Source of the DNA: Lysinibacillus sp. KCTC 33748
GTDB taxonomy: Bacteria > Bacillota > Bacilli > Bacillales_A > Planococcaceae
DNA: 64,000 nucleotides
Reading direction: 5' to 3'
NCBI RefSeq assembly: GCF_002237755.1
Contig: NZ_MWSJ01000003.1
Span: 124,001 to 188,000, forward strand
The position numbers were made by a program, and so were the translations under genes. Below are positions 1 to 10,678 of this stretch, piece after piece. The notes under the pieces are model-generated. The model was not told the origin of the DNA, did not search any database, and saw only the letters and a program-made list of their open reading frames with translations. Each line of letters begins with the position of its first letter. Within the stretch, counting starts at the first letter, position 1.

Positions 1-676
1 TTTCGGTCACCAAACTCGTCGTTGGAACCCAAAAATGAAGAAATATATCTTCGTTGAGCGTAACGGGATCTACATCATCGACTTACAAAAAACTGTTAAA
101 AAATTAGAGGAAGCTTATGACTTCATGCGTCAAGTTGGTCAAGACGGTGGTAAAGTTCTTTTCGTTGGTACGAAAAAACAAGCACAAGAAGCAATCAAAG
201 ATGAAGCTGAACGTTCAGGCAACTACTACATCAACCAACGTTGGTTAGGTGGTACTCTTACAAACTTCGGTACTATTCAAAAACGTGTTGCACGTATGAA
301 AGCAATCGAAAAAATGGAAGAAGATGGAACTTTCGAAGTTCTTCCTAAAAAAGAAGTAATCCAACTTAAAAAAGAACACGAACGTCTAATCAAATTCTTA
401 GGCGGTATCCGTGATATGCACGCTCTTCCAGACGTAATGTTCGTGGTTGACCCACGTAAAGAACGCATTGCTGTTGCAGAAGCTATTAAATTAAACATCC
501 CTCTAGTAGGTATTGTTGATACAAACTGTGATCCAGATGAAATCGACTACGTAATCCCTGCTAATGACGATGCTATTCGCGCTGTTAAACTTTTAACTGC
601 TAAAATGGCTGACGCTTTAATCGAGTCAAAACAAGGTGAAGAAGAAGCTCCAGCTGTAGAAGCTGCTGCTGAGTAA
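1..676 (+). CDS. rpsB: 30S ribosomal protein S2, 5' part missing at the window edge
   Basis: RpsB is a component of the small ribosomal subunit. The window opens inside the gene: the frame is already open at base 2, reading [17 protein letters not shown], which is the conserved S2 N-terminal region, so only about the first 15 residues lie outside. The motifs [36 protein letters not shown] and [13 protein letters not shown] are all present. The protein ends in an acidic, alanine-rich tail typical of Bacillus S2. An ATG at 35 is internal and is not the true start. tsf follows, as in most bacteria, with a terminator or attenuator hairpin between the two genes. Confidence 0.97.
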   Translation, partial: FGHQTRRWNPKMKKYIFVERNGIYIIDLQKTVKKLEEAYDFMRQVGQDGGKVLFVGTKKQAQEAIKDEAERSGNYYINQRWLGGTLTNFGTIQKRVARMKAIEKMEEDGTFEVLPKKEVIQLKKEHERLIKFLGGIRDMHALPDVMFVVDPRKERIAVAEAIKLNIPLVGIVDTNCDPDEIDYVIPANDDAIRAVKLLTAKMADALIESKQGEEEAPAVEAAAE

Positions 677-685
677 TTCACGTTT

Positions 686-729
686 AGAAAAAGGTGATAA
701 GTGGCTCAGGACCCTTATCACCTTTTTTA
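686..729 (+). terminator. Intrinsic terminator or attenuator between rpsB and tsf
   Basis: An A-rich stem AAAAAGGTGATAAG (from 686) pairs with CTTATCACCTTTTTT after a short loop and ends in a T run. It lies between two genes normally cotranscribed, so it may terminate only part of the transcripts and lower tsf relative to rpsB; that role is inferred. Confidence 0.8.
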
Positions 730-777
730 GAACCTATCACTAAAATTTGTACAACCAATTTGAGGAGGAAACACTAA

Positions 778-1665
778 ATGGCAAACATTACTGCACAATT
801 AGTAAAAGAATTACGCGAAAAAACTGGCGCTGGAATGATGGATTGTAAAAAAGCGTTAGTACAAACTGATGGCGATTTAGATGCTGCAATCGATTTCCTA
901 CGTGAAAAAGGTCTTTCTTCAGCTGCTAAAAAAGCTGACCGTATCGCTGCAGAAGGTACAACTTATATCTTAGAACAAGGTAACGAAGCAATCATCCTTG
1001 AAGTAAACGCTGAAACTGACTTCGTTTCTAAAAACGAAAAATTCCAAGTGTTAGTTGCTTCTTTAGCTGAGCAATTACTTGCTGCTAAACCTGCAACAGT
1101 TGAAGCTGCATTAGAGCTTGCAAATGCTGAAGGTGTGAAAATTGCTGACCAAATTTCAACTGCAGTTGCAACAATCGGTGAAAAAATCACTCTTCGTCGT
1201 TACGAAGTGAAAACAAAAACTGATGCAGATGCATTCGGTTCTTATTTACACATGGGCGGTCGTATCGGTGTGTTAGTTACTTTAGAAGGTTCTGCAGATG
1301 CTTCTGCTGCAAAAGATGTTGCAATGCATATCGCTGCTATTAACCCTACTTACGTTTCTCGCGATGAAGTTTCTGCTGAAGAAGTTGAACGTGAGCGTAA
1401 AGTATTAACTGAACAAGCTCTTAACGAAGGTAAACCAGAAAACATCGTAGCAAAAATGGTTGAAGGTCGTCTTGGTAAATACTTCGAAGATGTTTGCTTA
1501 CTTGACCAAACATTCGTTAAAAACTCAGATCAAAAAGTACGTGATTTCGTTGCTTCAACTGGCGGTTCAGTAAACGGCTTCGTACGTTATGCTGTTGGTG
1601 AAGGTATCGAAAAACGTGAAGACAACTTCGCTGAAGAAGTAATGAGCCAAGTTAAAGGTAACTAA
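778..1665 (+). CDS. tsf: Elongation factor Ts
   Basis: EF-Ts is the cytoplasmic nucleotide-exchange factor that converts EF-Tu-GDP to EF-Tu-GTP. The 295-residue protein has the usual length. It opens with the UBA-like segment [20 protein letters not shown] and carries the EF-Tu-contacting motif [11 protein letters not shown] in the core domain. A strong GAGGAGG ribosome binding site sits nine bases before the ATG. It follows rpsB and is closed by its own terminator, so pyrH downstream needs another promoter. Nothing in the protein is unusual. Confidence 0.98.
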   Translation: MANITAQLVKELREKTGAGMMDCKKALVQTDGDLDAAIDFLREKGLSSAAKKADRIAAEGTTYILEQGNEAIILEVNAETDFVSKNEKFQVLVASLAEQLLAAKPATVEAALELANAEGVKIADQISTAVATIGEKITLRRYEVKTKTDADAFGSYLHMGGRIGVLVTLEGSADASAAKDVAMHIAAINPTYVSRDEVSAEEVERERKVLTEQALNEGKPENIVAKMVEGRLGKYFEDVCLLDQTFVKNSDQKVRDFVASTGGSVNGFVRYAVGEGIEKREDNFAEEVMSQVKGN

Positions 1666-1721
1666 TTTAGCTTGCATTTGATCCTAATCAAATAATAACT
1701 AGATTTTCTAGACAAAAAATG

Positions 1722-1753
1722 GGGAACACAACATAGCGTGTTCCCTATTTTTC
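1722..1753 (+). terminator. Intrinsic terminator after tsf
   Basis: GGGAACAC pairs with GTGTTCCC across an eight-base loop and is followed by TATTTTTCC. It ends the rpsB-tsf unit. Confidence 0.85.
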
Positions 1754-1784
1754 CGAGATTAGCGAAAAAAAGTTAAAATTGGCT

Positions 1785-2084
1785 CGTCACCAAAAGTTGC
1801 GGATAACATTTATTAAACCGTATGCTATGTATATAAGTTGATCTTCGTTACGACTGGACGATTCCTTGGGATCAGCGATAGAGGAACGGAGGCTAAAACC
1901 ATCACATCCTGTGATAACGCTTTCGTGACCAACATCATGCTGCTGCCGCTACGCTAGCACTACGCTTTCGCGCGAAAAACATCTGTTGGCCCAAGCGGCT
2001 CATCGGACGCCCCCAGGAAGCTCTGCTCTGCGCGAAAGCGCCTAGTCGGAACGGAAATCAACCAACTTTATCGTGTTGAGCCAC
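1785..2084. repeat. Family A palindromic repeat, copy 1 (long form)
   Basis: This is an intergenic element of about 300 bp between tsf and pyrH. Its left arm has CGTCACCAAAAGTTGCGG, then GTTGAT and GACTGGACG (1852-1860). Its right arm has CGCCTAGTC (2039-2047) and AATCAAC. A central TCACATCCTGTGA hairpin is present. This copy carries the GC-rich GCGAAAGCG cassette in inverted orientation around 1942-1975. GC content is visibly above that of its surroundings. No convincing protein is encoded. Other copies are listed separately. Confidence 0.8.
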
Positions 2085-2105
2085 ATAATTTTCTATTTTG
2101 CCTTA

Positions 2106-2141
2106 TTCATAACTAGAAATTATTGTTATTTATACTATAAT
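2106..2141 (+). promoter_or_regulatory. Possible pyrH promoter (-10 only)
   Basis: A perfect TATAAT lies at 2136-2141, about 50 bases before pyrH. No good -35 hexamer lies at the right distance, so the call rests on the -10 box and on the terminator upstream. Confidence 0.35.
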
Positions 2142-2177
2142 GGAAAAGGGAATAGAGATTTTTTAAATAAAGTCTGA

Positions 2178-2914
<737 letters not shown>

Positions 2915-2915
<1 letters not shown>

Positions 2916-3472
2916 TGGCTAAACAAGTTTTAGAACAAGCTAAAGAAAAAATGAACAAAACAATTGCCGCTTTTTCACGTGAACTAGCTTCAATCCGTGC
3001 AGGTCGTGCAAATGCTTCTCTATTAGATCGCATTACGGTTGATTATTATGGTGCACCAACACCGATTAATCAGCTTGGAGGTGTTTCGGTACCAGAAGCG
3101 CGCTTATTAGTTATTACACCTTACGATAAAACAATCTTAGGTGAAATCGAAAAAGCAATCATGAAATCAGATATTGGTATTACACCAACAAATGATGGAT
3201 CTGTTATTCGTTTAATGATCCCGGCTTTAACAGAAGAGCGTCGTAAAGATCTTGTGAAACAAGTGAAAAAAGAAGCAGAGGATGCAAAAATCGCTGTACG
3301 TAATGTTCGTCGTGATGCTAATGATGATCTGAAAAAACTTGAAAAAGCTGGCGAAATCACAGAAGATGGTCTACGTGGCTACGGTGAAGATATTCAAAAA
3401 TTAACAGATGAATTCATTGTTAAAGTAGATCAAGTAACGAAAGAAAAAGAAAAAGAAATTTTAGAAGTGTAA
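2915..3472 (+). CDS. frr: Ribosome recycling factor
   Basis: RRF acts with EF-G to split the post-termination ribosome. The 185-residue protein has the expected three-helix bundle sequence, including [27 protein letters not shown] and the C-terminal [16 protein letters not shown]. The AGGAGG ribosome site lies inside the end of pyrH, and the ATG overlaps the pyrH stop, so the pair forms one unit. A terminator follows at once, so uppS about 740 bases downstream is a separate transcription unit. Confidence 0.97.
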
Positions 3473-3518
3473 GCATAATTTGCTTTGCATATCTATGATG
3501 GAACTTTTTGATGAGATG

Positions 3519-3555
3519 AAGGCGTCCTATACATATCAGGACGTCTTTTCTCTTT
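3519..3555 (+). terminator. Intrinsic terminator after frr
   Basis: AAGGCGTCCT pairs with AGGACGTCTT over a short AT-rich loop and is followed by a T-rich tract. Confidence 0.8.
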
Positions 3556-3783
3556 ACTTTAAATGATTATGTAAAAGGTTTAGTAAAATGTTATACATAA
3601 CTTTAATTGTTTTAGGGAAATACCTTTCATCTATTTTTTCTTTCTTTTAAGATTAAGAAGAACTGTTTTTTACGTGAAGAGAAAAACATTATTGAGGAAT
3701 GAACGAAATAAGGGAAATACCTCTTAATAATCATACTTGAGTGGGCGTGATAAAAGTTTTCTAGCCTTTCTTTATAAAGGAAT
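3556..3783. other. AT-rich intergenic stretch without a recognisable gene
   Basis: No open frame with a ribosome site is seen. The only structure noted is a direct repeat GGGAAATACCT at 3615-3625 and 3712-3722, of unknown meaning. Confidence 0.4.
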
Positions 3784-4085
3784 CATCAATCTAAAGTTGG
3801 GGATGACATTTTGTTAAAACGTATGTTATGAGGATAAGTTGATTGGAGTGGAGACTGGGCGACTCCTTGGGGATTAGCGATAGAGGAACGAAGGCTAAAA
3901 CCATCACATCCTGTGATAATGCCTTCGTGACCAACATCGTGTTGGCCCGAGACCCTGGAGCGAGCAACGTGAGTGAAGCGGCTCATCGGACGCCCCCAGG
4001 AAGCTCTGCTCTGCGCGAAAGCGAAGCGTCAGCGGCAAAGCGCCCAGTCGGAACGGAAATCAACCCCACGTTTCGGTGATCATCC
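3784..4085. repeat. Family A palindromic repeat, copy 2 (long form)
   Basis: Between frr and uppS. The closing stem is GACTGGGCG (3853-3861) with CGCCCAGTC (4041-4049), flanked by GTTGATT and AATCAAC. The inner stem is ACGAAGGC (3888-3895) with GCCTTCGT (3921-3928), capped by TCACATCCTGTGA. A GCGAAAGCGAAGCG cassette precedes the right arm. The outer stem base pairs A:T where copy 6 has G:C, a compensatory difference. Short open frames on both strands here are by-products of the palindrome. Confidence 0.85.
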
Positions 4086-4145
4086 TAAAATGTGTGTAGT
4101 TCTAAAATAAGATAGTTCATACATAGTCAATTTAGAGGGGAAAAA

Positions 4146-4175
4146 AAGACAAAATGCGCTTTTGTTTGTTATGAT
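4146..4175 (+). promoter_or_regulatory. Candidate sigma-A promoter for uppS-cdsA
   Basis: AAGACA (4146-4151), 18 bases, TATGAT (4170-4175). It lies 42 bases before the uppS start, just after the repeat element. Confidence 0.45.
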
Positions 4176-4216
4176 AGGTTAGTATACGTCCGATTAGTTG
4201 TAGTGGGGGAGTTAGC

Positions 4217-5011
4217 ATGTTTAAAAAGCTATTAGGTAAACAAATAAATATGGATTCACAATCATTGGAGGAACGTGTTGCCCTTGCTAAAAACGAGCCG
4301 ATTCCTGCCCATGTAGCGATTATTATGGACGGAAATGGACGTTGGGCGAAGAAACGTGCCATGCCACGTGTTGCTGGGCATCACGAAGGTATGAAGACAG
4401 TCCGGAAGGTAACTAGATTTGCATCCGATTTAGGTATTAAAGTTTTAACGGTATATGCGTTCTCTACAGAAAATTGGAAGCGACCAAAACCTGAGGTCGA
4501 TTTTCTAATGCGTTTACCTGTAGAATTTTTAGGTTCCTTTTTACCTGAAATGATGGAGCGTAATGTACGTGTTGAAATGATAGGGGATCCATCTTTATTA
4601 CCTGCACATACGCAAAAAGCGTTGTATGAGGCGATGGAGGAAACGAAACATAATACAGGATTAATATTAAATTTTGCTCTGAATTATGGAAGTCGTTCCG
4701 AAATGGTTAGCGCCATGAGAACAATGCTTCAAAAGGTGCAGGATGGTCAATTAACGATGCAAGAAATAACAGAAGAATGTTTGACATCTCATTTAATGAC
4801 GGCTCATCTGCCAGAGCCAGATTTATTAATTCGAACAAGCGGTGAAGTACGCTTAAGCAACTTTATGTTATGGCAGCTCGCTTATACAGAATTTTGGTTT
4901 ACAAATACATTGTGGCCAGATTTTAGCGAGGAAAACTTACTGGAAGCGGTGGAAAACTACCAGAAACGTAATCGCCGTTACGGTGGGTTGAAGGGAGAAG
5001 GAACAACTTGA
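4217..5011 (+). CDS. uppS: Undecaprenyl diphosphate synthase (isoprenyl transferase)
   Basis: UppS is a cis-prenyltransferase that adds isopentenyl units to farnesyl diphosphate, giving the C55 lipid carrier for peptidoglycan, teichoic acid and capsule assembly. HVAIIMDGNGRWAKKR carries the catalytic aspartate (residue 38). YAFSTENWKRP and the C-terminal RTSGEVRLSNFMLWQ motif are intact. The protein has 264 residues and starts at an ATG after GGGGGAG. Its stop overlaps the cdsA start, making an uppS-cdsA pair. The C55 product is presumably also used by the capsule genes at the right end of the window. Confidence 0.97.
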   Translation: MFKKLLGKQINMDSQSLEERVALAKNEPIPAHVAIIMDGNGRWAKKRAMPRVAGHHEGMKTVRKVTRFASDLGIKVLTVYAFSTENWKRPKPEVDFLMRLPVEFLGSFLPEMMERNVRVEMIGDPSLLPAHTQKALYEAMEETKHNTGLILNFALNYGSRSEMVSAMRTMLQKVQDGQLTMQEITEECLTSHLMTAHLPEPDLLIRTSGEVRLSNFMLWQLAYTEFWFTNTLWPDFSEENLLEAVENYQKRNRRYGGLKGEGTT

Positions 5012-5808
5012 AACAACGAATTATCACAGCAATAATTGCAGCAGCGCTATTTATTCCATTTGTTATTTATGGAAAAGTGCCATTTACAATTCTTGTGCTT
5101 GCAATGGCTGTTGTCGGCTTTTATGAAATACTAAAAATGAAAGGTATTTCACTTTTTTCAGTGCCTGGTTTTTTAGGGCTACTAACATTAATACTACTTG
5201 TTATACCAAAGGACTGGTCAAGTAAAGTGGTAGAAGCAATTGGCTATTCCTCTGATTTAATGGTTGTGTATGGTCTAATGATGCTTTTGCTCATTTACGT
5301 AGTCCTTGTGAAAAATAAAATTACATTCGATGAAGTTGCATTTATTTTATTAGGTGCGTTTTATGTCGGACTAGGTTTCCATTACTTAATTGAAACACGA
5401 AGCTATGGTCTTGAGTTTGTCGTATATTGTTTACTAGTAGTTTGGACAACTGACTCTGGTGCATATTTTGTTGGAAGAAAATTAGGTAAAAATAAGCTTT
5501 GGCCTGAAATTTCACCGAAGAAAACTGTGGAAGGTTTTGTAGGTGGCATTGTTATTGCTGTAATCTTTGCTGTCGCGATGCAAGCAATTTATCCATTTGC
5601 AAATGGTTATGTCTCACTTATTTTCATCACAATCATTGCGTCAATTATTGGGCAAATGGGCGATTTAGTGGAATCTGCTATAAAGCGACATTTTGACGTA
5701 AAGGATTCAGGAAATATTTTACCTGGGCATGGCGGTATTTTAGACCGCTTTGATAGTCTGCTATTCGTCGTGCCTTTACTACATTTTTTACATCTTTTTG
5801 GTAACTAA
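5008..5808 (+). CDS. cdsA: Phosphatidate cytidylyltransferase
   Basis: CdsA makes CDP-diacylglycerol from phosphatidic acid and CTP at the membrane. The product is the substrate for PgsA, also encoded in this window. The 266-residue protein is mostly hydrophobic with about eight membrane segments. It ends with the family signature KDSGNILPGHGGILDRFDSL, and a second conserved stretch reads LWPEISPKKTVEGFVGG. The start is TTG at 5008, overlapping the uppS TGA by three bases, with GGGAGAAGGA as ribosome site. The coupling makes cotranscription with uppS likely. Confidence 0.96.
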   Translation: MKQRIITAIIAAALFIPFVIYGKVPFTILVLAMAVVGFYEILKMKGISLFSVPGFLGLLTLILLVIPKDWSSKVVEAIGYSSDLMVVYGLMMLLLIYVVLVKNKITFDEVAFILLGAFYVGLGFHYLIETRSYGLEFVVYCLLVVWTTDSGAYFVGRKLGKNKLWPEISPKKTVEGFVGGIVIAVIFAVAMQAIYPFANGYVSLIFITIIASIIGQMGDLVESAIKRHFDVKDSGNILPGHGGILDRFDSLLFVVPLLHFLHLFGN

Positions 5809-5815
5809 AAATAAT

Positions 5816-5893
5816 AGGTGCTCATCGGACGCCTTTAAAAAGCGCCCAGTCTGAATCGATATCAACTCTACGATCTGATGATGAGCCATAATA
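5816..5893. repeat. Family A repeat remnant, copy 3
   Basis: About 75 bp after cdsA resemble only the right part of family A: GCTCATCGGACGCC, then AGCGCCCAGTC, then a degraded ATCAAC and GATGATGAGCC. The left arm and central hairpin are missing, so this is a deleted or decayed copy. Confidence 0.6.
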
Positions 5894-5899
5894 ATAGCA

Positions 5900-5923
5900 A
5901 TTTCCTCTAAACAGAGAGGAAAT
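5900..5923 (+). terminator. Hairpin between cdsA and dxr
   Basis: ATTTCCTCT pairs with AGAGGAAAT over a six-base loop. No T run follows, so termination is uncertain. Confidence 0.4.
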
Positions 5924-5970
5924 AATCGTGCTATATCATTTGTTGAGATAGAAAAAGGGGACAATTTGTC

Positions 5971-7116
5971 GTGAAAAAAATTAGTTTACTTGGTGCAACT
6001 GGTTCAATCGGTTGGCAAACCTATGATATTTTAAAAGAACAACGCGATGCCTTTCATTTAGTAGCGTTTTCTTCAGGAAAAAATATCGAAAAAACGCGTG
6101 AAATGATTGAAACTTTAAAGCCAGAGCTTGTATCTGTTCAATTAGAAGAAGATGCAGTTATGCTCGCTAAAGAATATCCACAAGTACAGTTTACGTTTGG
6201 TGCAAAAGGGCTTGTAGAGGTTGCTACACATCCTGATTCAACGGTGCTTGTAAACGCGGTTCTTGGAAGCGTTGGACTAGAATCGACATTAGCTGCAATT
6301 CGCATGGGCAAAACAATTGCCATTGCCAATAAAGAAACGCTTGTAACCGCTGGACATTTAGTAATGGCAGAGGCCAAGAAATATAATGCAACAATTTTGC
6401 CAGTAGATAGTGAGCACTCAGCGATTTACCAATCGATGAATGGTGAGAATCCAAAAAATATTGAACGATTAATTATTACAGCTTCTGGTGGTAGCTTCCG
6501 TGACAAAACACGCGAGGAATTGAAGCATGTTACGGTTGCAGATGCATTAAACCACCCGAATTGGTCAATGGGTGCAAAAATTACGATTGATTCAGCTACA
6601 ATGATGAATAAAGGACTAGAAGTTATAGAAGCACATGTCTTATTTGATATGCCCTATGATAAAATAGATGTACTTTTGCATAGAGAAAGTATTATTCACT
6701 CCCTAGTTGAGTATCATGATACTAGTGTCATTGCACAGCTAGGTACGCCGGACATGCGTGTACCTATCCAATATGCATTAAGCTATCCAGATCGTATGCC
6801 ACTGCATAACGGACAACGACTTAATTTAGCACAAATTGGTCAACTTCATTTTAAAGAAATGGATTTTGAACGTTATCCAGCATTACGTCTAGCATATGAG
6901 GCTGGGCGCACAGGCGGTACAATTTTAACAGCGATGAACGCAGCGAATGAAGCGGCAGTTGCGGCATTTTTACAAGGGAAAATAACATTCCTTGAAATTG
7001 ATGAAACGATTGAGCGTGTAATGCAAGCACATAACAATATAGTAGTACCAGATTTGCAAACGATTTTGCATGTAGACAGTGAAACAAGAAAAACAGTATT
7101 AAACATGGTAAAATAA
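5971..7116 (+). CDS. dxr: 1-deoxy-D-xylulose 5-phosphate reductoisomerase
   Basis: Dxr converts DXP to 2-C-methyl-D-erythritol 4-phosphate with NADPH, the committed step of the MEP isoprenoid pathway that feeds UppS. The Rossmann motif LGATGSIG is at residues 5-12. [10 protein letters not shown] and the metal and substrate-binding [11 protein letters not shown] are intact, as is the later [12 protein letters not shown]. At 381 residues it has the normal length. The start is GTG at 5971 after AAAAGGGGAC. It sits 45 bases before rasP and is probably cotranscribed with it, as in Bacillus. Confidence 0.96.
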   Translation: MKKISLLGATGSIGWQTYDILKEQRDAFHLVAFSSGKNIEKTREMIETLKPELVSVQLEEDAVMLAKEYPQVQFTFGAKGLVEVATHPDSTVLVNAVLGSVGLESTLAAIRMGKTIAIANKETLVTAGHLVMAEAKKYNATILPVDSEHSAIYQSMNGENPKNIERLIITASGGSFRDKTREELKHVTVADALNHPNWSMGAKITIDSATMMNKGLEVIEAHVLFDMPYDKIDVLLHRESIIHSLVEYHDTSVIAQLGTPDMRVPIQYALSYPDRMPLHNGQRLNLAQIGQLHFKEMDFERYPALRLAYEAGRTGGTILTAMNAANEAAVAAFLQGKITFLEIDETIERVMQAHNNIVVPDLQTILHVDSETRKTVLNMVK

Positions 7117-7161
7117 AGAGAGAAGATATCGTTAACTATTCGCTTTTAAAGGTGGGGTATT

Positions 7162-8424
7162 ATGCAAACAGCTATTGCATTTATTTTAATATTTGGCCTA
7201 CTTGTATTCTTTCATGAATTTGGTCACTTCTTGTTTGCGAAACGAGCAGGCATTATGGTTCGAGAATTTGCAATCGGTATGGGACCAAAAATTTATGGGA
7301 AAACACACGGTGAAACAATCTATACAATACGTTTATTGCCAATTGGTGGTTACGTTCGTATGGCTGGTGAGGACATGGATGGTACCGAACTACAGCCGGG
7401 TTACCGAGTAGGGCTTATTGTAGATGAAGATAATGTTGTAAAGAAAATAATCTTTAATCAAAATAATAAGCAACTACCAGATTTATTATTTTTAGAAGTT
7501 GAGCGTGCCGATTTAGAAAATGAATTGTTTGTAGAAGGCTATGATGAAGAAGAAAAATTAGTTCGTTATAATGTTGCAAGAGATTGTATGCTTGTAGAAA
7601 ACGGTAAAGAAACGTTAATCGCACCGTATGATCGTCAATTTAACGCTAAAACAGTCGGTCAACGTGCTATGACAATCTTTGCTGGTCCGTTATTTAACTT
7701 TATATTAGCTTTTGTTATTTATTTGCTAATTGGATTAATTAATGGTGTGCCTACGTATGAGCCAATCATAACAGAAGTTGTGGAAAATGATCCAGCTGCA
7801 CAGGCAGGCATGCTTGCAGGTGATAAAGTAGTTGACATTGGCGGACAAGCAGTTGAAAAATGGCAAGATTTAGCTGCCATTGTACAAGATCACCCGGGTG
7901 AAAATATTAATGTTACGGTTGAACGAGATGGTCAGCGAGTTAACCTAAATATGACGGTTAAAGAAGTAGAACAAAATGGCGAAAAATACGGTCAAATAGG
8001 GGTTAAGTATGAGAGCCCACGTGAATTTAATCCGTTAAAGGCTGTTGTTTATGGCGCTCAAGAAACGTATACTATGACTGCTCGAATATTTGAATTGCTT
8101 GGTATGTTAATTACCGGTAAATTCACGATAGATGCGTTATCAGGTCCAGTAGGCATTTATAAAGCGACAGAGCAGGTAGCTCAATATGGATTCATCAATT
8201 TAATGAATTGGGCTGCGATGTTAAGTATTAACCTTGGAATTATGAATTTATTACCGCTTCCAGCACTTGACGGTGGCCGTCTATTGTTCTTCGGCTTCGA
8301 AGCAGTAAGAGGTAAACCAATCGATCGTCAAAAAGAGGGTCTTGTGCATTTTGTAGGTATTGTACTATTGATGATCTTAATGGTTGTTGTTACATGGAAT
8401 GATATACAAAGATTTTTCTTTTAA
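7162..8424 (+). CDS. rasP: Site-2 intramembrane zinc metalloprotease RseP/RasP
   Basis: RasP cleaves transmembrane substrates such as anti-sigma factors and leftover signal peptides within the membrane. The HEFGH zinc motif is at residues 18-22 in the first membrane helix. A single PDZ domain spans roughly residues 195-275. The second catalytic motif, LLPLPALDGGRLLF, is near residue 365, followed by a final helix. The 420-residue length agrees with the Bacillus protein. It starts at an ATG after AAAGGTGGGG. It follows dxr closely and precedes proS, the usual order. Confidence 0.96.
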   Translation: MQTAIAFILIFGLLVFFHEFGHFLFAKRAGIMVREFAIGMGPKIYGKTHGETIYTIRLLPIGGYVRMAGEDMDGTELQPGYRVGLIVDEDNVVKKIIFNQNNKQLPDLLFLEVERADLENELFVEGYDEEEKLVRYNVARDCMLVENGKETLIAPYDRQFNAKTVGQRAMTIFAGPLFNFILAFVIYLLIGLINGVPTYEPIITEVVENDPAAQAGMLAGDKVVDIGGQAVEKWQDLAAIVQDHPGENINVTVERDGQRVNLNMTVKEVEQNGEKYGQIGVKYESPREFNPLKAVVYGAQETYTMTARIFELLGMLITGKFTIDALSGPVGIYKATEQVAQYGFINLMNWAAMLSINLGIMNLLPLPALDGGRLLFFGFEAVRGKPIDRQKEGLVHFVGIVLLMILMVVVTWNDIQRFFF

Positions 8425-8460
8425 CTAAATAAAGTTAAGCTTTTCAAGTAAAACATTATT

Positions 8461-8500
8461 TAGAGGAAGCCCTGGCAATTATGCCAAGGTGAAAATTGAT
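8461..8500. repeat. Family C fragment after rasP
   Basis: The stretch GCAATTATGCCAAGGTGAAA resembles the TTATGYCAAGG core seen near 15280, 42950 and 56550. Only a short piece is present. Confidence 0.35.
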
Positions 8501-8511
8501 TGAAAAAACAT

Positions 8512-8556
8512 AGCTTTGAGCGCAATTTTTTTGAAACATTGCGTTCAAAGCTAAAT
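8512..8556 (+). terminator. Long hairpin upstream of proS
   Basis: AGCTTTGAGCGCAAT pairs with ATTGCGTTCAAAGCT, a 15-base stem with one G:T pair, over a loop of Ts and As. There is a T-rich stretch before and after but no clean run. It could terminate rasP transcripts. No T-box specifier or TGGNACC antiterminator was seen, so it is not called a T-box. Confidence 0.5.
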
Positions 8557-8611
8557 TTGTTTATGCTAATTAGAGTATAAAACTTATTTATTAAAAAAGG
8601 TGGAACACTGA

Positions 8612-10318
<1,707 letters not shown>

Positions 10319-10328
10319 ATTCCTTTAG

Positions 10329-10469
10329 AAGAACCGCTGTCCTAAATGGTATTAAATAGATAAAAAATTCGCGCCACTTCTCGGGGACAGCGAGCCAAGC
10401 ATGAATTCATAGATGTTTAGGATTTGTGAGGCTTGACGGTCGCTCGTGGAAAGGGTGCGATTTTTTTTC
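10329..10469 (+). other. Structured region after proS
   Basis: CGCTGTCC (10334-10341) pairs with GGACAGCG (10383-10390), and GGTGCGATTTTTTTTCC near 10456 ends in eight Ts. The T run after a GC-rich base could be the proS terminator with a large, branched stem. No gene is visible. Confidence 0.4.
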
Positions 10470-10612
10470 CGTCTAGGCTAAAGCGCTACATCCTCGAGGT
10501 CGCTTCGATCCCTCGGGCAAAAGTAGGTAGATCGCTTACTTTTGCTTCGGGCTCTCCAGCGCTTGTCGGATGTAAACGAGCGCTTTAGCGCATTTGTTCC
10601 TTTAAATCGTAA
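10470..10612. repeat. Family B palindromic repeat, copy 1
   Basis: Nested inverted repeats: AAAGCGC (10480-10486) with GCGCTTT (10580-10586), TACATCC (10487-10493) with GGATGTA (10568-10574), and GCAAAAGTA (10517-10525) with TACTTTTGC (10537-10545). The motif CCTCGAGGTCGCTTCGA lies between the arms. Two further copies lie after recA and rny. No protein is encoded. Confidence 0.8.
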
Positions 10613-10678
10613 ACGTTGGTGAGGAAATAAAATATGGGGCATGTAAGACTGCCTCATTCTGAAAGTAGGTGTCAATAG

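Noticed and set aside
3843..4079. Open frame of 78 codons on + (and 66 codons on - at 3786-3986) inside repeat copy 2
   Set aside because: Lies within a palindromic repeat, has no ribosome site, and similar frames in other copies are broken; a by-product of GC-rich inverted repeats.
8425..8611. Possible T-box riboswitch before proS
   Set aside because: No AGGGTGGNACCGCG-like antiterminator or specifier loop could be found.
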